From contig JBAPOP010000168.1 in the NCBI GenBank assembly GCA_049279675.1, positions 62,001 to 126,000 of the forward strand: a stretch of 64,000 nt of DNA, read 5' to 3'. This DNA is from Palsa-147 sp049279675. GTDB taxonomy: Bacteria; Acidobacteriota; Terriglobia; Acidiferrales; UBA7541. The position numbers and the translations under genes are program-made. The notes under the pieces were generated by a model. It saw only the letters and a list, made by a program, of their open reading frames with translations. It did not search any database and had not been told where the DNA came from. Positions 8,856 through 17,641 of this stretch are shown here, piece by piece (positions within the stretch are counted from its first letter, which is position 1; each line of letters opens with the position of its first letter).

Positions 8856-9854
8856 ATGAGCAAGCGCATTGCAGCGAAAATTACGGGCGTCGCGGGATAT
8901 GTTCCGCCGAACGTCGTGACGAATTTCGATCTCGAAAAGCGGGTAGATACGAACGATGAATGGATCCGCACGCGAACTGGAATTCGCGAGCGCCATTATG
9001 CAGATTCCGGCGTGGCGTCCTCTCATCTCGGAACGGAAGCCGCGAGAAAACTCCTCGAAGCGAAGAATGTGAATCCCGAGGAAATCGAGCTGATCGTCGT
9101 CGCCACCGTCACGCCCGACATGCTGTTTCCCGCCACGGCGTGCCTGATTCAAGATCGGCTCGGCGCCAAGAATGCCTGGGGGTTCGATCTGTCGGCGGCT
9201 TGTTCGGGCTTCGCATACGCGCTGACGATCGGCGCGCAGTTCGTCCATTCCGGTGCGCACAAGAAAGTTTTGGTCATCGGCACCGACGTGATGACTTCGA
9301 TTCTCGATTTCAAAGATCGCGCCACGTGCGTTCTGTTTGGCGATGGCGCCGGCGCCGTCCTGCTCGAACCGACTGACCCAGGCGCCGACGGCATCATCGA
9401 CTTTTCTCATGACGTTGACGGCTCCGGCGGCTGCAATTTGTATATGCCCGGCGGCGGCTCTTTGCATCCGCCCACGCATGAAACGGTCGACAAGCGCATG
9501 CACTACGTCCATCAGGAAGGGCAGCACGTGTTCAAATACGCCGTGCGACGCATGTGCGAGCTTGCCACCCAACTGCTCGAGCGCAATGGATACACAAGCA
9601 AAGATCTCGCGCTCGTCGTTCCGCACCAGGCGAATTTGCGTATCATTCGCGCCATGCAGGAGCGCCTCGGCGTGGACGATTCGAAAGTCATGGTCAATAT
9701 CGATCGCTACGGCAACACCACTGCAGGCACAATCCCTCTCGGCTTGATGGACGCACTGGAACAGAAGCGCGTCCGAAAAGGCGACCTGGTGCTCCTCGTC
9801 GCAGTCGGCGCAGGTTACACCTCAGGCGCCGTCCTACTCCGCTGGGCCTACTGA
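8856..9854 (+). CDS. fabH: 3-oxoacyl-[ACP] synthase III (KAS III)
   Basis: Condensing enzyme that starts fatty acid synthesis by joining acetyl-CoA (or a branched primer) with malonyl-ACP. It has 332 residues, full length. The catalytic triad is visible: Cys116 in LSAACSGFAYAL, His257 in VPHQANLRI, and Asn287 in YGNTTAGTIP. The ATG has GGAG just upstream. The gene stands alone, with no other fab genes nearby, so it may be a stand-alone housekeeping copy or supply primers for a special lipid. The start of the plsX/fabD-type cluster is not present. Confidence 0.95.
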   Translation: MSKRIAAKITGVAGYVPPNVVTNFDLEKRVDTNDEWIRTRTGIRERHYADSGVASSHLGTEAARKLLEAKNVNPEEIELIVVATVTPDMLFPATACLIQDRLGAKNAWGFDLSAACSGFAYALTIGAQFVHSGAHKKVLVIGTDVMTSILDFKDRATCVLFGDGAGAVLLEPTDPGADGIIDFSHDVDGSGGCNLYMPGGGSLHPPTHETVDKRMHYVHQEGQHVFKYAVRRMCELATQLLERNGYTSKDLALVVPHQANLRIIRAMQERLGVDDSKVMVNIDRYGNTTAGTIPLGLMDALEQKRVRKGDLVLLVAVGAGYTSGAVLLRWAY

Positions 9855-9902
9855 TCTACGACGCACATCAAATAAAATTCAGAGCCCAGAGGCCCCTGCC
9901 TG

Positions 9903-9919
9903 CGGGTCAAGTCGACCCG
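9903..9919. terminator. Small hairpin between fabH and the convergent small gene
   Basis: Perfect inverted repeat CGGGTC / GACCCG with a 5-nt loop, located between two convergent genes. There is no T-run immediately after it on either strand, so intrinsic termination is only a possibility. Confidence 0.35.
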
Positions 9920-9969
9920 TGATTCTCTTCAAATTGATTCAAAGCGTTAGGGGACGAAACAGGCAGAAA

Positions 9970-10386
9970 CTAAAACGATTCCATCTGTGCCATGCACAGC
10001 CGATTGCGCTGCAGGCGCTCACCCGCGACAACGGCGATGTAGCGCGAGCATGCACCCATCTCGCGCTGCGACCAGCCTGCCATCGAGGGAGCTACGAATT
10101 GAGCCGCCGCGCCGATTCCTCGTAGCGCGACAAAATACATCCGCACGGGCCACATTCTGCGATCTTGGCCGCCGAGGTTCGGGCTCATCTTCAGCCATTC
10201 GGCAGCAGTCTTGAAATTCTCGGTCTCCGACGCTGGCGCGAAGGCTCCGAGCGCCGCGCGAATTTCCTCAGAGATAGGCTTTGCAGCCACTGTGAGGAAC
10301 GCGGCGCGCCAGGACAGAAGTGCGAACTGGCCGAATGCCGCTAGCGAGATCACGAAGATAAGTGCGGCTATCATTGACACCCCCAT
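9970..10386 (-). CDS. Hypothetical membrane-anchored protein
   Basis: Unrecognised protein of about 138 residues. One N-terminal hydrophobic helix (SMIAALIFVISLAAFGQFAL) is followed by a soluble region ending in a Cys-containing tail (MGACSRYIAV and NRLCMAQMESF). The start is uncertain: ATG at 10386 has AGGAG 11 nt upstream, while ATG at 10374 has a G-run 5 nt upstream. A longer frame extends to 10455 but adds low-complexity residues before the helix. It converges with fabH and diverges from the next gene. No function is proposed. Confidence 0.6.
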   Translation of the reverse strand: MGVSMIAALIFVISLAAFGQFALLSWRAAFLTVAAKPISEEIRAALGAFAPASETENFKTAAEWLKMSPNLGGQDRRMWPVRMYFVALRGIGAAAQFVAPSMAGWSQREMGACSRYIAVVAGERLQRNRLCMAQMESF

Positions 10387-10556
10387 TCTGCTGTTCGCTC
10401 CTGTTCTGAACAATGGGCGGTTCGTACTGTTTGTGGTGTATCCTTCGGTGGCCAAACTTTCGTACTGGCAGTTCCATTGTTTAGGGCTCGAAATGCCCTC
10501 GCCAAATGCCCTGTAAGTGGCTCAATATGAAGGGTCTGCGTGATTAGGGGGGAGAG

Positions 10557-11042
10557 ATGGTAAAGCGGAGTCTGGCGGCGTTCGCCGCGGTCTTGTTCAT
10601 CCCAACATTCCTTCTGACGAGCTTGCTCGCCGAATCCCGGCATTCTGAAGAACGAGATCAGAAAGATATTCGTCAAGTCCTCGTCGACCAGACCGCCGCA
10701 TGGAATCGCGGCGATATTCCGGCATTCATGACGGGATATTGGAACTCGGACAAGACGGAGTTCGTTGGCACCGGCGGAATTTTGCGAGGATATTCCAGCG
10801 TTCTCGAACGCTATCGCAAAAGCTATCCCGACGCCAACGCCATGGGCCAACTCAGCTTCGCGAATTTGCAGATCGTCATGTTATCGAAGGACTCCGCCTA
10901 CGTTCTCGGCGAGTTTCATTTGCAGCGCAAGAAAGACCATCCGGCGGGAGTCTTCACGTTGATCGTGCGTAAATTTCCGGAAGGCTGGCGGGTCGTTCAC
11001 GATCACACCACAGCGTATCCGGCGGAATCGCAGCATCCATAA
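10557..11042 (+). CDS. Secreted NTF2-like (DUF4440/SnoaL-type) protein
   Basis: Protein of 161 residues with a signal peptide (about 1-25, MVKRSLAAFAAVLFIPTFLL then a short tail) and a single NTF2-like alpha+beta barrel. The opening helix pattern QVLVDQTAAWNRGDIPAFMTGYW and the closing strands FPEGWRVVHDHTT are typical of the DUF4440 subgroup. These small barrels often bind ligands and a few are enzymes; no catalytic residue can be assigned. A strong ribosome site (GGGGGGAGAG) precedes the ATG. Confidence 0.82.
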   Translation: MVKRSLAAFAAVLFIPTFLLTSLLAESRHSEERDQKDIRQVLVDQTAAWNRGDIPAFMTGYWNSDKTEFVGTGGILRGYSSVLERYRKSYPDANAMGQLSFANLQIVMLSKDSAYVLGEFHLQRKKDHPAGVFTLIVRKFPEGWRVVHDHTTAYPAESQHP

Positions 11043-11072
11043 ATCCAATTCAATGATCGAGGAGGATTTCCA

Positions 11073-12023
11073 TTGCGCGCATTGATTACCGGCGGCGCGG
11101 GTTTTCTGGGTTCGCATCTGTGCGACAAGCTGATTGAGCGCGGGTGGGAAGTCATCTGCATGGACAATCTCGTGACGGGAGCCGCGCCGAACATCGCGCA
11201 TCTTGTTTCCCATCCGCGTTTCCGATTCGTCCAGCATGACGTGACACGCTACATCAATGTTGACGATCATCTCGACGCCGTTCTGCACTTTGCCTCGCCA
11301 GCCAGTCCCGACGATTACCTCAAGCTGCCCATCCCGACTCTAAAAGTCGGCGCGCTAGGAACGCACAATGCCCTGGGACTCGCGCTCGCGAAAAAATCCA
11401 GGTTCCTTCTGGCTTCGACGTCGGAGTGTTACGGCGATCCCGAAGTGACTCCGCAACCGGAAACTTACTGGGGCAACGTCAATCCCATCGGGCCGCGCGG
11501 CGTCTACGATGAAGCGAAGCGATTCGCCGAAGCGATGACCATGGCCTACCACCGCTACCACAAGGTGGACACGCGCATCGTGCGAATTTTCAATACGTAT
11601 GGCCCGCGGATGCGTTTGAACGATGGCCGCGCTCTTCCGAATTTTCTCTATCAGGCGCTGACCGGAAAACCAATCACGGTGTACGGCAGCGGAAAACAAA
11701 CGCGCAGTTTCTGCTTCGTTTCCGACCTCGTCGCAGGCCTCATCAAGCTTCTTGAATCAGAGGAGCACGAGCCGACAAACATCGGCAATCCGCAGGAAAT
11801 CACCATCCTCGAATTTGCGGAGAGAATTCGCGAACTGACGCACACGAAAGCGGAAATTATCTTCAAGCCGCTGCCGCAGGACGATCCGAAGCAGCGCTGC
11901 CCTGATATCACGAAAGCGCGCCGCGTGTTGAACTGGGAGCCGAAGGTCGAACTCGCCGAGGGGCTTCGCCTGACGCTCGAATACTTCCAGAAGAAAATTG
12001 CGGAGACGGAAAGCGATCGCTGA
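11073..12023 (+). CDS. UDP-glucuronic acid decarboxylase (UDP-xylose synthase)
   Basis: Extended SDR enzyme of 316 residues that converts UDP-glucuronate to UDP-xylose by NAD-dependent oxidation, decarboxylation and reduction. It has the Rossmann motif GGAGFLGSH (7-15), STSECYGDP (115-123) with the Glu118 typical of UXS enzymes, and catalytic Tyr145-x3-Lys149. The cofactor loop SGKQTRSFCFVSDL also fits. The start is TTG, with GAGGAGG upstream. It converges with UDP-glucose dehydrogenase, which makes its substrate, so the pair forms a UDP-glucose to UDP-xylose route feeding the polysaccharide genes to the right. Confidence 0.92.
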   Translation: MRALITGGAGFLGSHLCDKLIERGWEVICMDNLVTGAAPNIAHLVSHPRFRFVQHDVTRYINVDDHLDAVLHFASPASPDDYLKLPIPTLKVGALGTHNALGLALAKKSRFLLASTSECYGDPEVTPQPETYWGNVNPIGPRGVYDEAKRFAEAMTMAYHRYHKVDTRIVRIFNTYGPRMRLNDGRALPNFLYQALTGKPITVYGSGKQTRSFCFVSDLVAGLIKLLESEEHEPTNIGNPQEITILEFAERIRELTHTKAEIIFKPLPQDDPKQRCPDITKARRVLNWEPKVELAEGLRLTLEYFQKKIAETESDR

Positions 12024-12052
12024 ACTGCTAAGCGCAATTTGCTGAGCGAGCG

Positions 12053-13429
12053 TTAGTGCCGGTTGTGGTGCGCTTCGTCGTCGGGCCGCCCCACCGAGTG
12101 ATACTCGAAGCCGAGCGCCTTCATTTCGCCGGGAACGAGCAGATTCCGCGCATCGACGATCAGCGGCCGCGCCATCGAATCGCGAACGCGCTCCCAATCG
12201 AGCGCCCGGAATTCCGGCCACTCCGTAGCCACCACCAGAACGTCGGCATCTTCCGCCACTTCGTACGCCGATTGTCCAAGATTCACTTTCGGGTGCGCCT
12301 CACGCGCCTTTTCCATCGCTTCGGGATCGAACGCGCGGACATGCGCGCCTTCGGCAGCCAATCGCTCGACGAGATCGATTGCCGGCGCAAAGCGAATGTC
12401 GTCCGTGTTGGCCTTGAACGCGAGCCCGAGAACTCCTATTTTCTTCCCGCGAACCACCCACAAAGCGCGCCGGATTTTTTCCACCACGTGGTCGATCCGC
12501 CGGTGATTGATTTTCTCCGCTTCCTTTAGCAACGAGAAGTCCACACCACAGCGCTCGGCGAGGCGCACAAACGCTTGCAAATCCTTCGGCAGGCAGAATC
12601 CGCCGAAGCCGAGGCCCGCGCGGAAAAAACTCGTGCCGATTCGCGCGTCTTTCCCCACGGCGCGCAGAACTTCTTCCACGTCCGCGCCCAGCCGCTCGGC
12701 GAGATCCGCGACCATGTTTGCGTACGAAATTTTCAGCGCCAGAAATGAATTCGACGCGTGCTTGATCAATTCAGCGCTGTTGATTGTCGTCACCATCCAC
12801 AGGGGCGGTTCGACGGGCGGGCACGCCTTCGCATGCACCGGGCAATTGAATTTCTGTTCGAGTACCGGCCGGTAGATTTCGTGAAGTTGTTTTTCGGCTT
12901 CCGGATCGTCCACGCCGACCACGATTCGGTCGGGATGTAGAAAATCGCTCACCGCCGTGCCCTCGCGCAGAAATTCAGGATTCGATGCCACACGAAATTC
13001 CGCACCGCTCCCGCGCCCGTAAATTCCCAGCGCGCGCTTCAATTGCTGCCCAGTCTGCGCGGGCACCGTGCTCTTTTCGACGACGAGTTTCGTGCCGCGA
13101 GCTTCCGCGGCGATCACACGCGCCACGCTGTCAATCGCGCTCAAGTCCGCATCGCCGTTTGGCAGTGGCGGCGTTCCCACGCAAATGAAAATCGCGTCCG
13201 CGGCAGCAACAGCCTTCGCGGGTTCCGATTCGAAACGCAGCCGCGATTCGCGCCGGTTCTTCGCGATCACTTGGTCGAGCCCCGGCTCGAATATCGGCAG
13301 CTTGCCCTGCTCGAGCGTGCGGATTTTTCCGAGATCGCTATCCGTGCAAATCACATCGTGACCGATTTCCGCGAGACACCCGCCCGTGACCAGACCGACG
13401 TATCCCGAGCCGACAACCGAAATCTTCAA
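12053..13429 (-). CDS. UDP-glucose 6-dehydrogenase
   Basis: Oxidises UDP-glucose to UDP-glucuronate with 2 NAD+. It has 458 residues. The N-terminal NAD domain begins with VVGSGYVGLVTGG, the central domain has the catalytic motif GFGGFCLPKD (Cys279), and the C-terminal UDP-binding domain carries VLGLAFKANTDDIR. The frame is open to 13444, but the TTG at 13429 is preferred because GGAGG lies 7 nt before it and homology starts at MKISVVG. The substrate could also be UDP-GlcNAc (WbpA-type), since WbpB/D/E-like genes occur at 51-54 kb. The sequence does not settle this. Confidence 0.92.
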   Translation of the reverse strand: MKISVVGSGYVGLVTGGCLAEIGHDVICTDSDLGKIRTLEQGKLPIFEPGLDQVIAKNRRESRLRFESEPAKAVAAADAIFICVGTPPLPNGDADLSAIDSVARVIAAEARGTKLVVEKSTVPAQTGQQLKRALGIYGRGSGAEFRVASNPEFLREGTAVSDFLHPDRIVVGVDDPEAEKQLHEIYRPVLEQKFNCPVHAKACPPVEPPLWMVTTINSAELIKHASNSFLALKISYANMVADLAERLGADVEEVLRAVGKDARIGTSFFRAGLGFGGFCLPKDLQAFVRLAERCGVDFSLLKEAEKINHRRIDHVVEKIRRALWVVRGKKIGVLGLAFKANTDDIRFAPAIDLVERLAAEGAHVRAFDPEAMEKAREAHPKVNLGQSAYEVAEDADVLVVATEWPEFRALDWERVRDSMARPLIVDARNLLVPGEMKALGFEYHSVGRPDDEAHHNRH

Positions 13430-13648
13430 GTGCTGATCCTCCAAAGGATTGTTGTGCGAAGCGTGCTTTGAGGCCGCGAATCATTTTGACCCATACCCAA
13501 GGGGCGTCCAAGCGAAACTTTGGAACGCCGTGCCACACCACTCCAACTTACAGCGGTCTAGCTAGTGGGAGTATGATTTTGATAGTACAATCCGGCGGTT
13601 CTGCATGGTGAATGCAGGGGGGTAGTCGAGGGACTGGATGGAAAGCTG

Positions 13649-14527
13649 ATGGATATTCTATGGGTGGCGCTCGCCGTTTGCGTCATCGTCGGATTTGTCT
13701 TCGTCGTTCTGGCGCGTCATTGGCAACGGCTTTTGGTGCATCAATCCTGGACGATTCGCCGGCTGACGGACCGCGTAGCGTCTCTGGAAGAGGTCGCCGA
13801 TCCGAATTTCCGCCGCAAGCTCGACGAATCCGCGCCGTCGCCGCTTGAGCGCATATACACGTTCAGTTTTCGAGTGAACGACGATTTTTGGCGCAAGACC
13901 GTCAAAGCTAATCCGCGGCAACTCAAGTACATTCGCGAACGCGGAAATTTTCTCGGCTCCGTAAAAATCGAGAAGTGGCGGAGCCACACGGTCGTGACCG
14001 TCACCGAAATTGTCCCGCAAGCCAAATCGGCCACCTGGCAAACCCGTTCCTTCGACGTGTTCCCCGACGATGTCGCGAACAACGAGCGTCCCATCACCCT
14101 TTGGGAAATGTCGCTGGCCGATGAGAAATCTGCAGCGGCGTCCGGCCGCGTCCCGACTCTAGAATTGCGCTGGAGAGAAGGCGAACTAGAGCTGTGTTCT
14201 CGTTCCGACCATTTCATGACGGCCGAGGACAATACGATCTCGCTGACTCCCCACGAGCAAATCCTTTTTGCTGTTCCTCTCGATCCCGAACGCCTCGAGC
14301 AATTTCGCGCCGCGGATCTGGCCGGGAATGGCGAGATGGACGAAGTGATGGATCGAATCACCGATGAAATTCCGGCCGCAAACGGAAATTCCTGGGTCGC
14401 CATGTTCGCGCGGGAAGACGAAAGTCTCGGAATCGAATGGAATCTTTCGCTGCGAGATCTGACGCGCCAGTCGGATTGGAAGCGCTGGAAGGTCTTCGAG
14501 CCCGTGCGCATGACAAAGGTGGGATGA
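13649..14527 (+). CDS. Membrane-anchored protein of unknown function
   Basis: Protein of 292 residues that I do not recognise. A single N-terminal helix (about 5-24, WVALAVCVIVGFVFVVLA) is followed by a short coiled-coil-like stretch and a long soluble domain rich in beta-type pattern and acidic residues. No enzymatic motif was found. It has a clear ATG after a G-rich leader. It diverges from ugd and converges with the YdcF-like gene across a hairpin repeat. The consistent coding texture supports a real gene. Confidence 0.7.
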   Translation: MDILWVALAVCVIVGFVFVVLARHWQRLLVHQSWTIRRLTDRVASLEEVADPNFRRKLDESAPSPLERIYTFSFRVNDDFWRKTVKANPRQLKYIRERGNFLGSVKIEKWRSHTVVTVTEIVPQAKSATWQTRSFDVFPDDVANNERPITLWEMSLADEKSAAASGRVPTLELRWREGELELCSRSDHFMTAEDNTISLTPHEQILFAVPLDPERLEQFRAADLAGNGEMDEVMDRITDEIPAANGNSWVAMFAREDESLGIEWNLSLRDLTRQSDWKRWKVFEPVRMTKVG

Positions 14528-14583
14528 CTCGCGCGCCCCACGAAAACCAAAATCGGATCGCCGCGATCTCGCGAGTTGCAACC

Positions 14584-14683
14584 GTAGGGTCCGTCGGCAG
14601 ACGGACCGGCCTTTCACGAACTCGGGTTTCGAATTGTGCTCAGGAGAATCTGAAAACCCGGCCGGCCTTCCGGCCAGCCCTAC
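14584..14683. repeat. Paired inverted hairpin repeat (BIME-like), GTAGGG...CCCTAC
   Basis: Element bounded by GTAGGG and CCCTAC in inverted orientation. The left arm is the perfect hairpin GGTCCGTC-ggca-GACGGACC (14588-14607). The right arm is GGCCGG-cctt-CCGGCC (14660-14675) followed by AGCCCTAC. The right half recurs at 25462-25485. It lies between convergent genes, where it may act in termination or mRNA stabilisation, as REP/BIME elements do. Confidence 0.75.
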
Positions 14684-14721
14684 AAGTGCCACCCCATCGT
14701 CTCCAGCCAAGTTCGCAATCT

Positions 14722-15393
14722 TCAATTCGCTGGTCTCGGAGGAGGCTTCAACGGCAAACCTGCCCACGCGTTGAGCAATCCAAGAACCTCTCGCGTCACA
14801 TCGAGCGCATCCCTCGTATTTCTCCACCAATGATTCGCATCGTAAGGATCCGTTGAAGCAGTCCTCACGATTGCTTCGAGCCCGATCGGTGCCAGTTCGC
14901 GCCAGAGAACTCGCACGCGGCGCGTGTGCGGCGGCGAAGTCACGATGATTACGCGCGAAACTCCGCGAGGGCGCATCTCTTGCCCCACAGCTCGAACTTC
15001 ATCCTCGGTATTCGAGATAATCGGCCCGATTATTTTCACGGCGGATGCAGGCACGCCTTCGTGCACCAAAACTTCCTGGCTGTAGATTTCCTCGCTAACG
15101 AAGTTCACGCCCAATCGATCAATGGCGGGTGGATGCCACGGGCGCGTCAACCAAACTTCCGGCGCCATGCCCTCGCGATATAAATTTGCCGCTTCGACGG
15201 CGCGGTAGGGCATCCCGCCGCTGAGCACCACAATCGCTCCCGCGCGATCGAGGGGATCTTGCACCACAAGCCACCGCCCGAGACCTCGTCCAGCGGCGAC
15301 GCCCGCGACGATCAAAGCCGCCCCGACGATCAGAATCGTGCGTCGCACATTTCGCGAGAGTTTGTGCGGCCGAATGGGCGTCGAATCGTTCAC
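14722..15393 (-). CDS. YdcF/ElyC/SanA-like (DUF218) membrane-anchored protein
   Basis: Protein of 223 residues with one N-terminal transmembrane segment (about 19-36) and a DUF218 Rossmann-like domain. Typical family features are AIVVLSGGMPYRAVEAANLY, the segment SNTEDEVRAVG, and VIIVTSPPHTRR, which line the proposed acidic active-site groove. Family members such as ElyC and SanA affect envelope integrity and peptidoglycan or lipid-carrier metabolism. The exact reaction is not known. It diverges from the S9 peptidase gene. Confidence 0.85.
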   Translation of the reverse strand: MNDSTPIRPHKLSRNVRRTILIVGAALIVAGVAAGRGLGRWLVVQDPLDRAGAIVVLSGGMPYRAVEAANLYREGMAPEVWLTRPWHPPAIDRLGVNFVSEEIYSQEVLVHEGVPASAVKIIGPIISNTEDEVRAVGQEMRPRGVSRVIIVTSPPHTRRVRVLWRELAPIGLEAIVRTASTDPYDANHWWRNTRDALDVTREVLGLLNAWAGLPLKPPPRPAN

Positions 15394-15484
15394 AATGTCC
15401 CTGTTCGAATTTTATTTCACTGGCCAAGAAATCTTGACGCGCAGCGCCGCGCAGAGTATATCTCTTCGCTCTTCCGAGGAAACT

Positions 15485-17626
15485 ATGCGAATACATTCGC
15501 TCCTTACATACGCACTCATCTTGGCTCTCTGCTTTCCGGCTGTAATCGCAACCGCGGGCACCGCAGGCGACAAGCCTCCGATTTCGTTCGACGAGTTTTT
15601 CGATTCCGTCTCCTTCGGCGCGGTCTCGATTTCGCCGGACGGCAACGCGGTGGTCATCCAGGCGGACCGCGCCGATTGGGACGAAAGTCGTTTCCGGAGC
15701 GACCTCTGGCTCTATCGTGCGGGCGAGCTAGCGCCGCTTACTCAAACCGGGCACGATCACTCGCCGCAGTGGTCGCCCGACGGACGCTGGGTCGCATTCA
15801 TTTCCGATCGGACTACCATCGTGCCAAAGAAAAAATCGGAAGTGAACGAATCCGACGAAGAAAGTGCTGACACAAAGGAAGAATCCGTGGACCAGCTCTA
15901 CGTCATTTCAGCCGCTGGCGGCGAAGCCTTTCCGGTCACTGAGGGAGACGAGGCCGTCCACAGTTTTGCGTGGTCGCTCGACTCGCGCGCCATATTTTTT
16001 GCCGCGCAGGTAGAACTCACGACCGAGCAAAAGAAAAACAAGAAAGAAGACTGGAAAGACGTTCTGCGCTATCGCGAATCAGAACGAGGCGATTTCATCC
16101 GGCGCGTGGATGTCGCATCCATCCAGGCCGAGCGATCGAGCGGAAAAATCATGACGGAATACGACGCTCAAACGAAAGAAATCGCAAAGATTGCCGACCG
16201 CGCGAAAGGTTTGTGCGTTTCTTTGAATGGCGAGCGGATGGCATTTTTCACCGAGCCGCGCTCCGAGCGTCAGGAATCGCTCGATGAATACGCGATCTAC
16301 GTGATCGAACTATCGGGTGCGGGCGCTCCGGCCGAACCGCGAGCGATCAGCCGTTCGCAGGCCGTTTACGACGCCATTCGTTGGGCGGAAGATAATCGAC
16401 ACGTTTTCTTTTCGTTTGAAAGCGGCGCGCTCGAGGGCGGCTATCAGGACGCGCAGCCTCGTCTGTACTGGGTGGATGCGGCCATGCCGGGTGCGAAGCA
16501 AGAAACCGCCGCGCCCGTCACCGCGCGCTGGGCCGCGAAGTTCAACGGAGCGGTCGCCGGCTTCAGCGTACTTCCAAGCCATGGACTTCTGGTGGCAGGG
16601 TTGCTCGGAACGGAGACCCAACCTTACACGCAGGCCGAACTGAGCGCGGATTTCGTAAAGCAAAAGGCTTGGGCAGGAACATACGAGAGAATTTCAATTT
16701 CCAAGCAACCGACTCGCGTTGCATTCGTATATTCGACGCTGCAAAAGCCAGCTGAAGTCTACGTGGCTGATAGCTTGGACGAAATGGCAAACGCGCGGGC
16801 GATAACAGCATTTAATCGAGTATTCACCGACCGCGCAATGCCGCAAGGCAAGACCTTCCATTGGACCGCGGACGACGGCGCAAGTGTCGAAGGCATGCTC
16901 GTTTATCCCCCCGGGAAAATGGGCCAGAAAAATCTGAAAATGCTCACGCTGATTCATGGCGGGCCCGAGGATGCTGACGGCGATCATTTCGAAGCAGATT
17001 GGTATCAGTGGGCAACGCTCGCGGCGACTCACGGCTGGCTCGTGTTCGAGCCGAATTATCGCGGCTCGGTCGGTTACGGCGACGCATTCGCTCTCGGAAT
17101 TATTCCGCACATCGTTTCGCGACCCGGAAAAGACATTCTCGAAGGCGTTGATGCGCTCGTGAAGGAAGGCATCGCCGATCCAAAACATCTCACGGTCGGC
17201 GGATACAGTTACGGCGGCTACATGACGAATTGGCTCATCACGCAAACCACTCGCTTCAAAGCAGCGGTAACTGGCGCCGGAGCCGTGGAACACGTCGCGA
17301 ACTGGGGCAACGACGATGTGACGATGGACGACGCCTATTTTCTAGGCGGTAAGCCCTGGGAAGCGCAGGCGAATTACAACGCCGAAGCCGCGATCTGGCA
17401 ATTCGACAAAGTGATCACGCCGACGCACGTTGTCGGAGGCGCTGACGATGTCCGCGTGTACGTGGGCGAAGATTATTTGCTCGAACGCGCGCTGCACGCC
17501 CGCGGGATTCCGGCGTCGCTGCTAATTTTTCCGGGAGAGGGCCATTCGCTCGACAAAAATCCGTGGCACGGAAAAATCAAAGTGCGCGAAGAGCTGAAGT
17601 GGCTGGAAAAATATGGAATGCAGTGA
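15485..17626 (+). CDS. Secreted S9 family prolyl oligopeptidase-like peptidase
   Basis: Exported serine peptidase of 713 residues (signal peptide about 1-25). An N-terminal beta-propeller with TolB/WD40-like repeats (for example SPQWSPDGRWVAFISD) precedes an alpha/beta-hydrolase domain. The likely triad is Ser575 in GGYSYGGYM, Asp655 in VGGADDVRV and His687 in GEGHSLDK. The propeller contains a hydrophilic low-complexity insert at about 115-135 (Lys/Glu/Ser rich). Family members cleave short peptides, often after Pro or Ala. The frame is open to 15338, but ATG 15485 has GAGGA upstream and begins the signal peptide. The gene converges with the next cluster at a 15-bp gap. Confidence 0.92.
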   Translation: MRIHSLLTYALILALCFPAVIATAGTAGDKPPISFDEFFDSVSFGAVSISPDGNAVVIQADRADWDESRFRSDLWLYRAGELAPLTQTGHDHSPQWSPDGRWVAFISDRTTIVPKKKSEVNESDEESADTKEESVDQLYVISAAGGEAFPVTEGDEAVHSFAWSLDSRAIFFAAQVELTTEQKKNKKEDWKDVLRYRESERGDFIRRVDVASIQAERSSGKIMTEYDAQTKEIAKIADRAKGLCVSLNGERMAFFTEPRSERQESLDEYAIYVIELSGAGAPAEPRAISRSQAVYDAIRWAEDNRHVFFSFESGALEGGYQDAQPRLYWVDAAMPGAKQETAAPVTARWAAKFNGAVAGFSVLPSHGLLVAGLLGTETQPYTQAELSADFVKQKAWAGTYERISISKQPTRVAFVYSTLQKPAEVYVADSLDEMANARAITAFNRVFTDRAMPQGKTFHWTADDGASVEGMLVYPPGKMGQKNLKMLTLIHGGPEDADGDHFEADWYQWATLAATHGWLVFEPNYRGSVGYGDAFALGIIPHIVSRPGKDILEGVDALVKEGIADPKHLTVGGYSYGGYMTNWLITQTTRFKAAVTGAGAVEHVANWGNDDVTMDDAYFLGGKPWEAQANYNAEAAIWQFDKVITPTHVVGGADDVRVYVGEDYLLERALHARGIPASLLIFPGEGHSLDKNPWHGKIKVREELKWLEKYGMQ

Positions 17627-17641
17627 CAAGCGCGCCGGGGG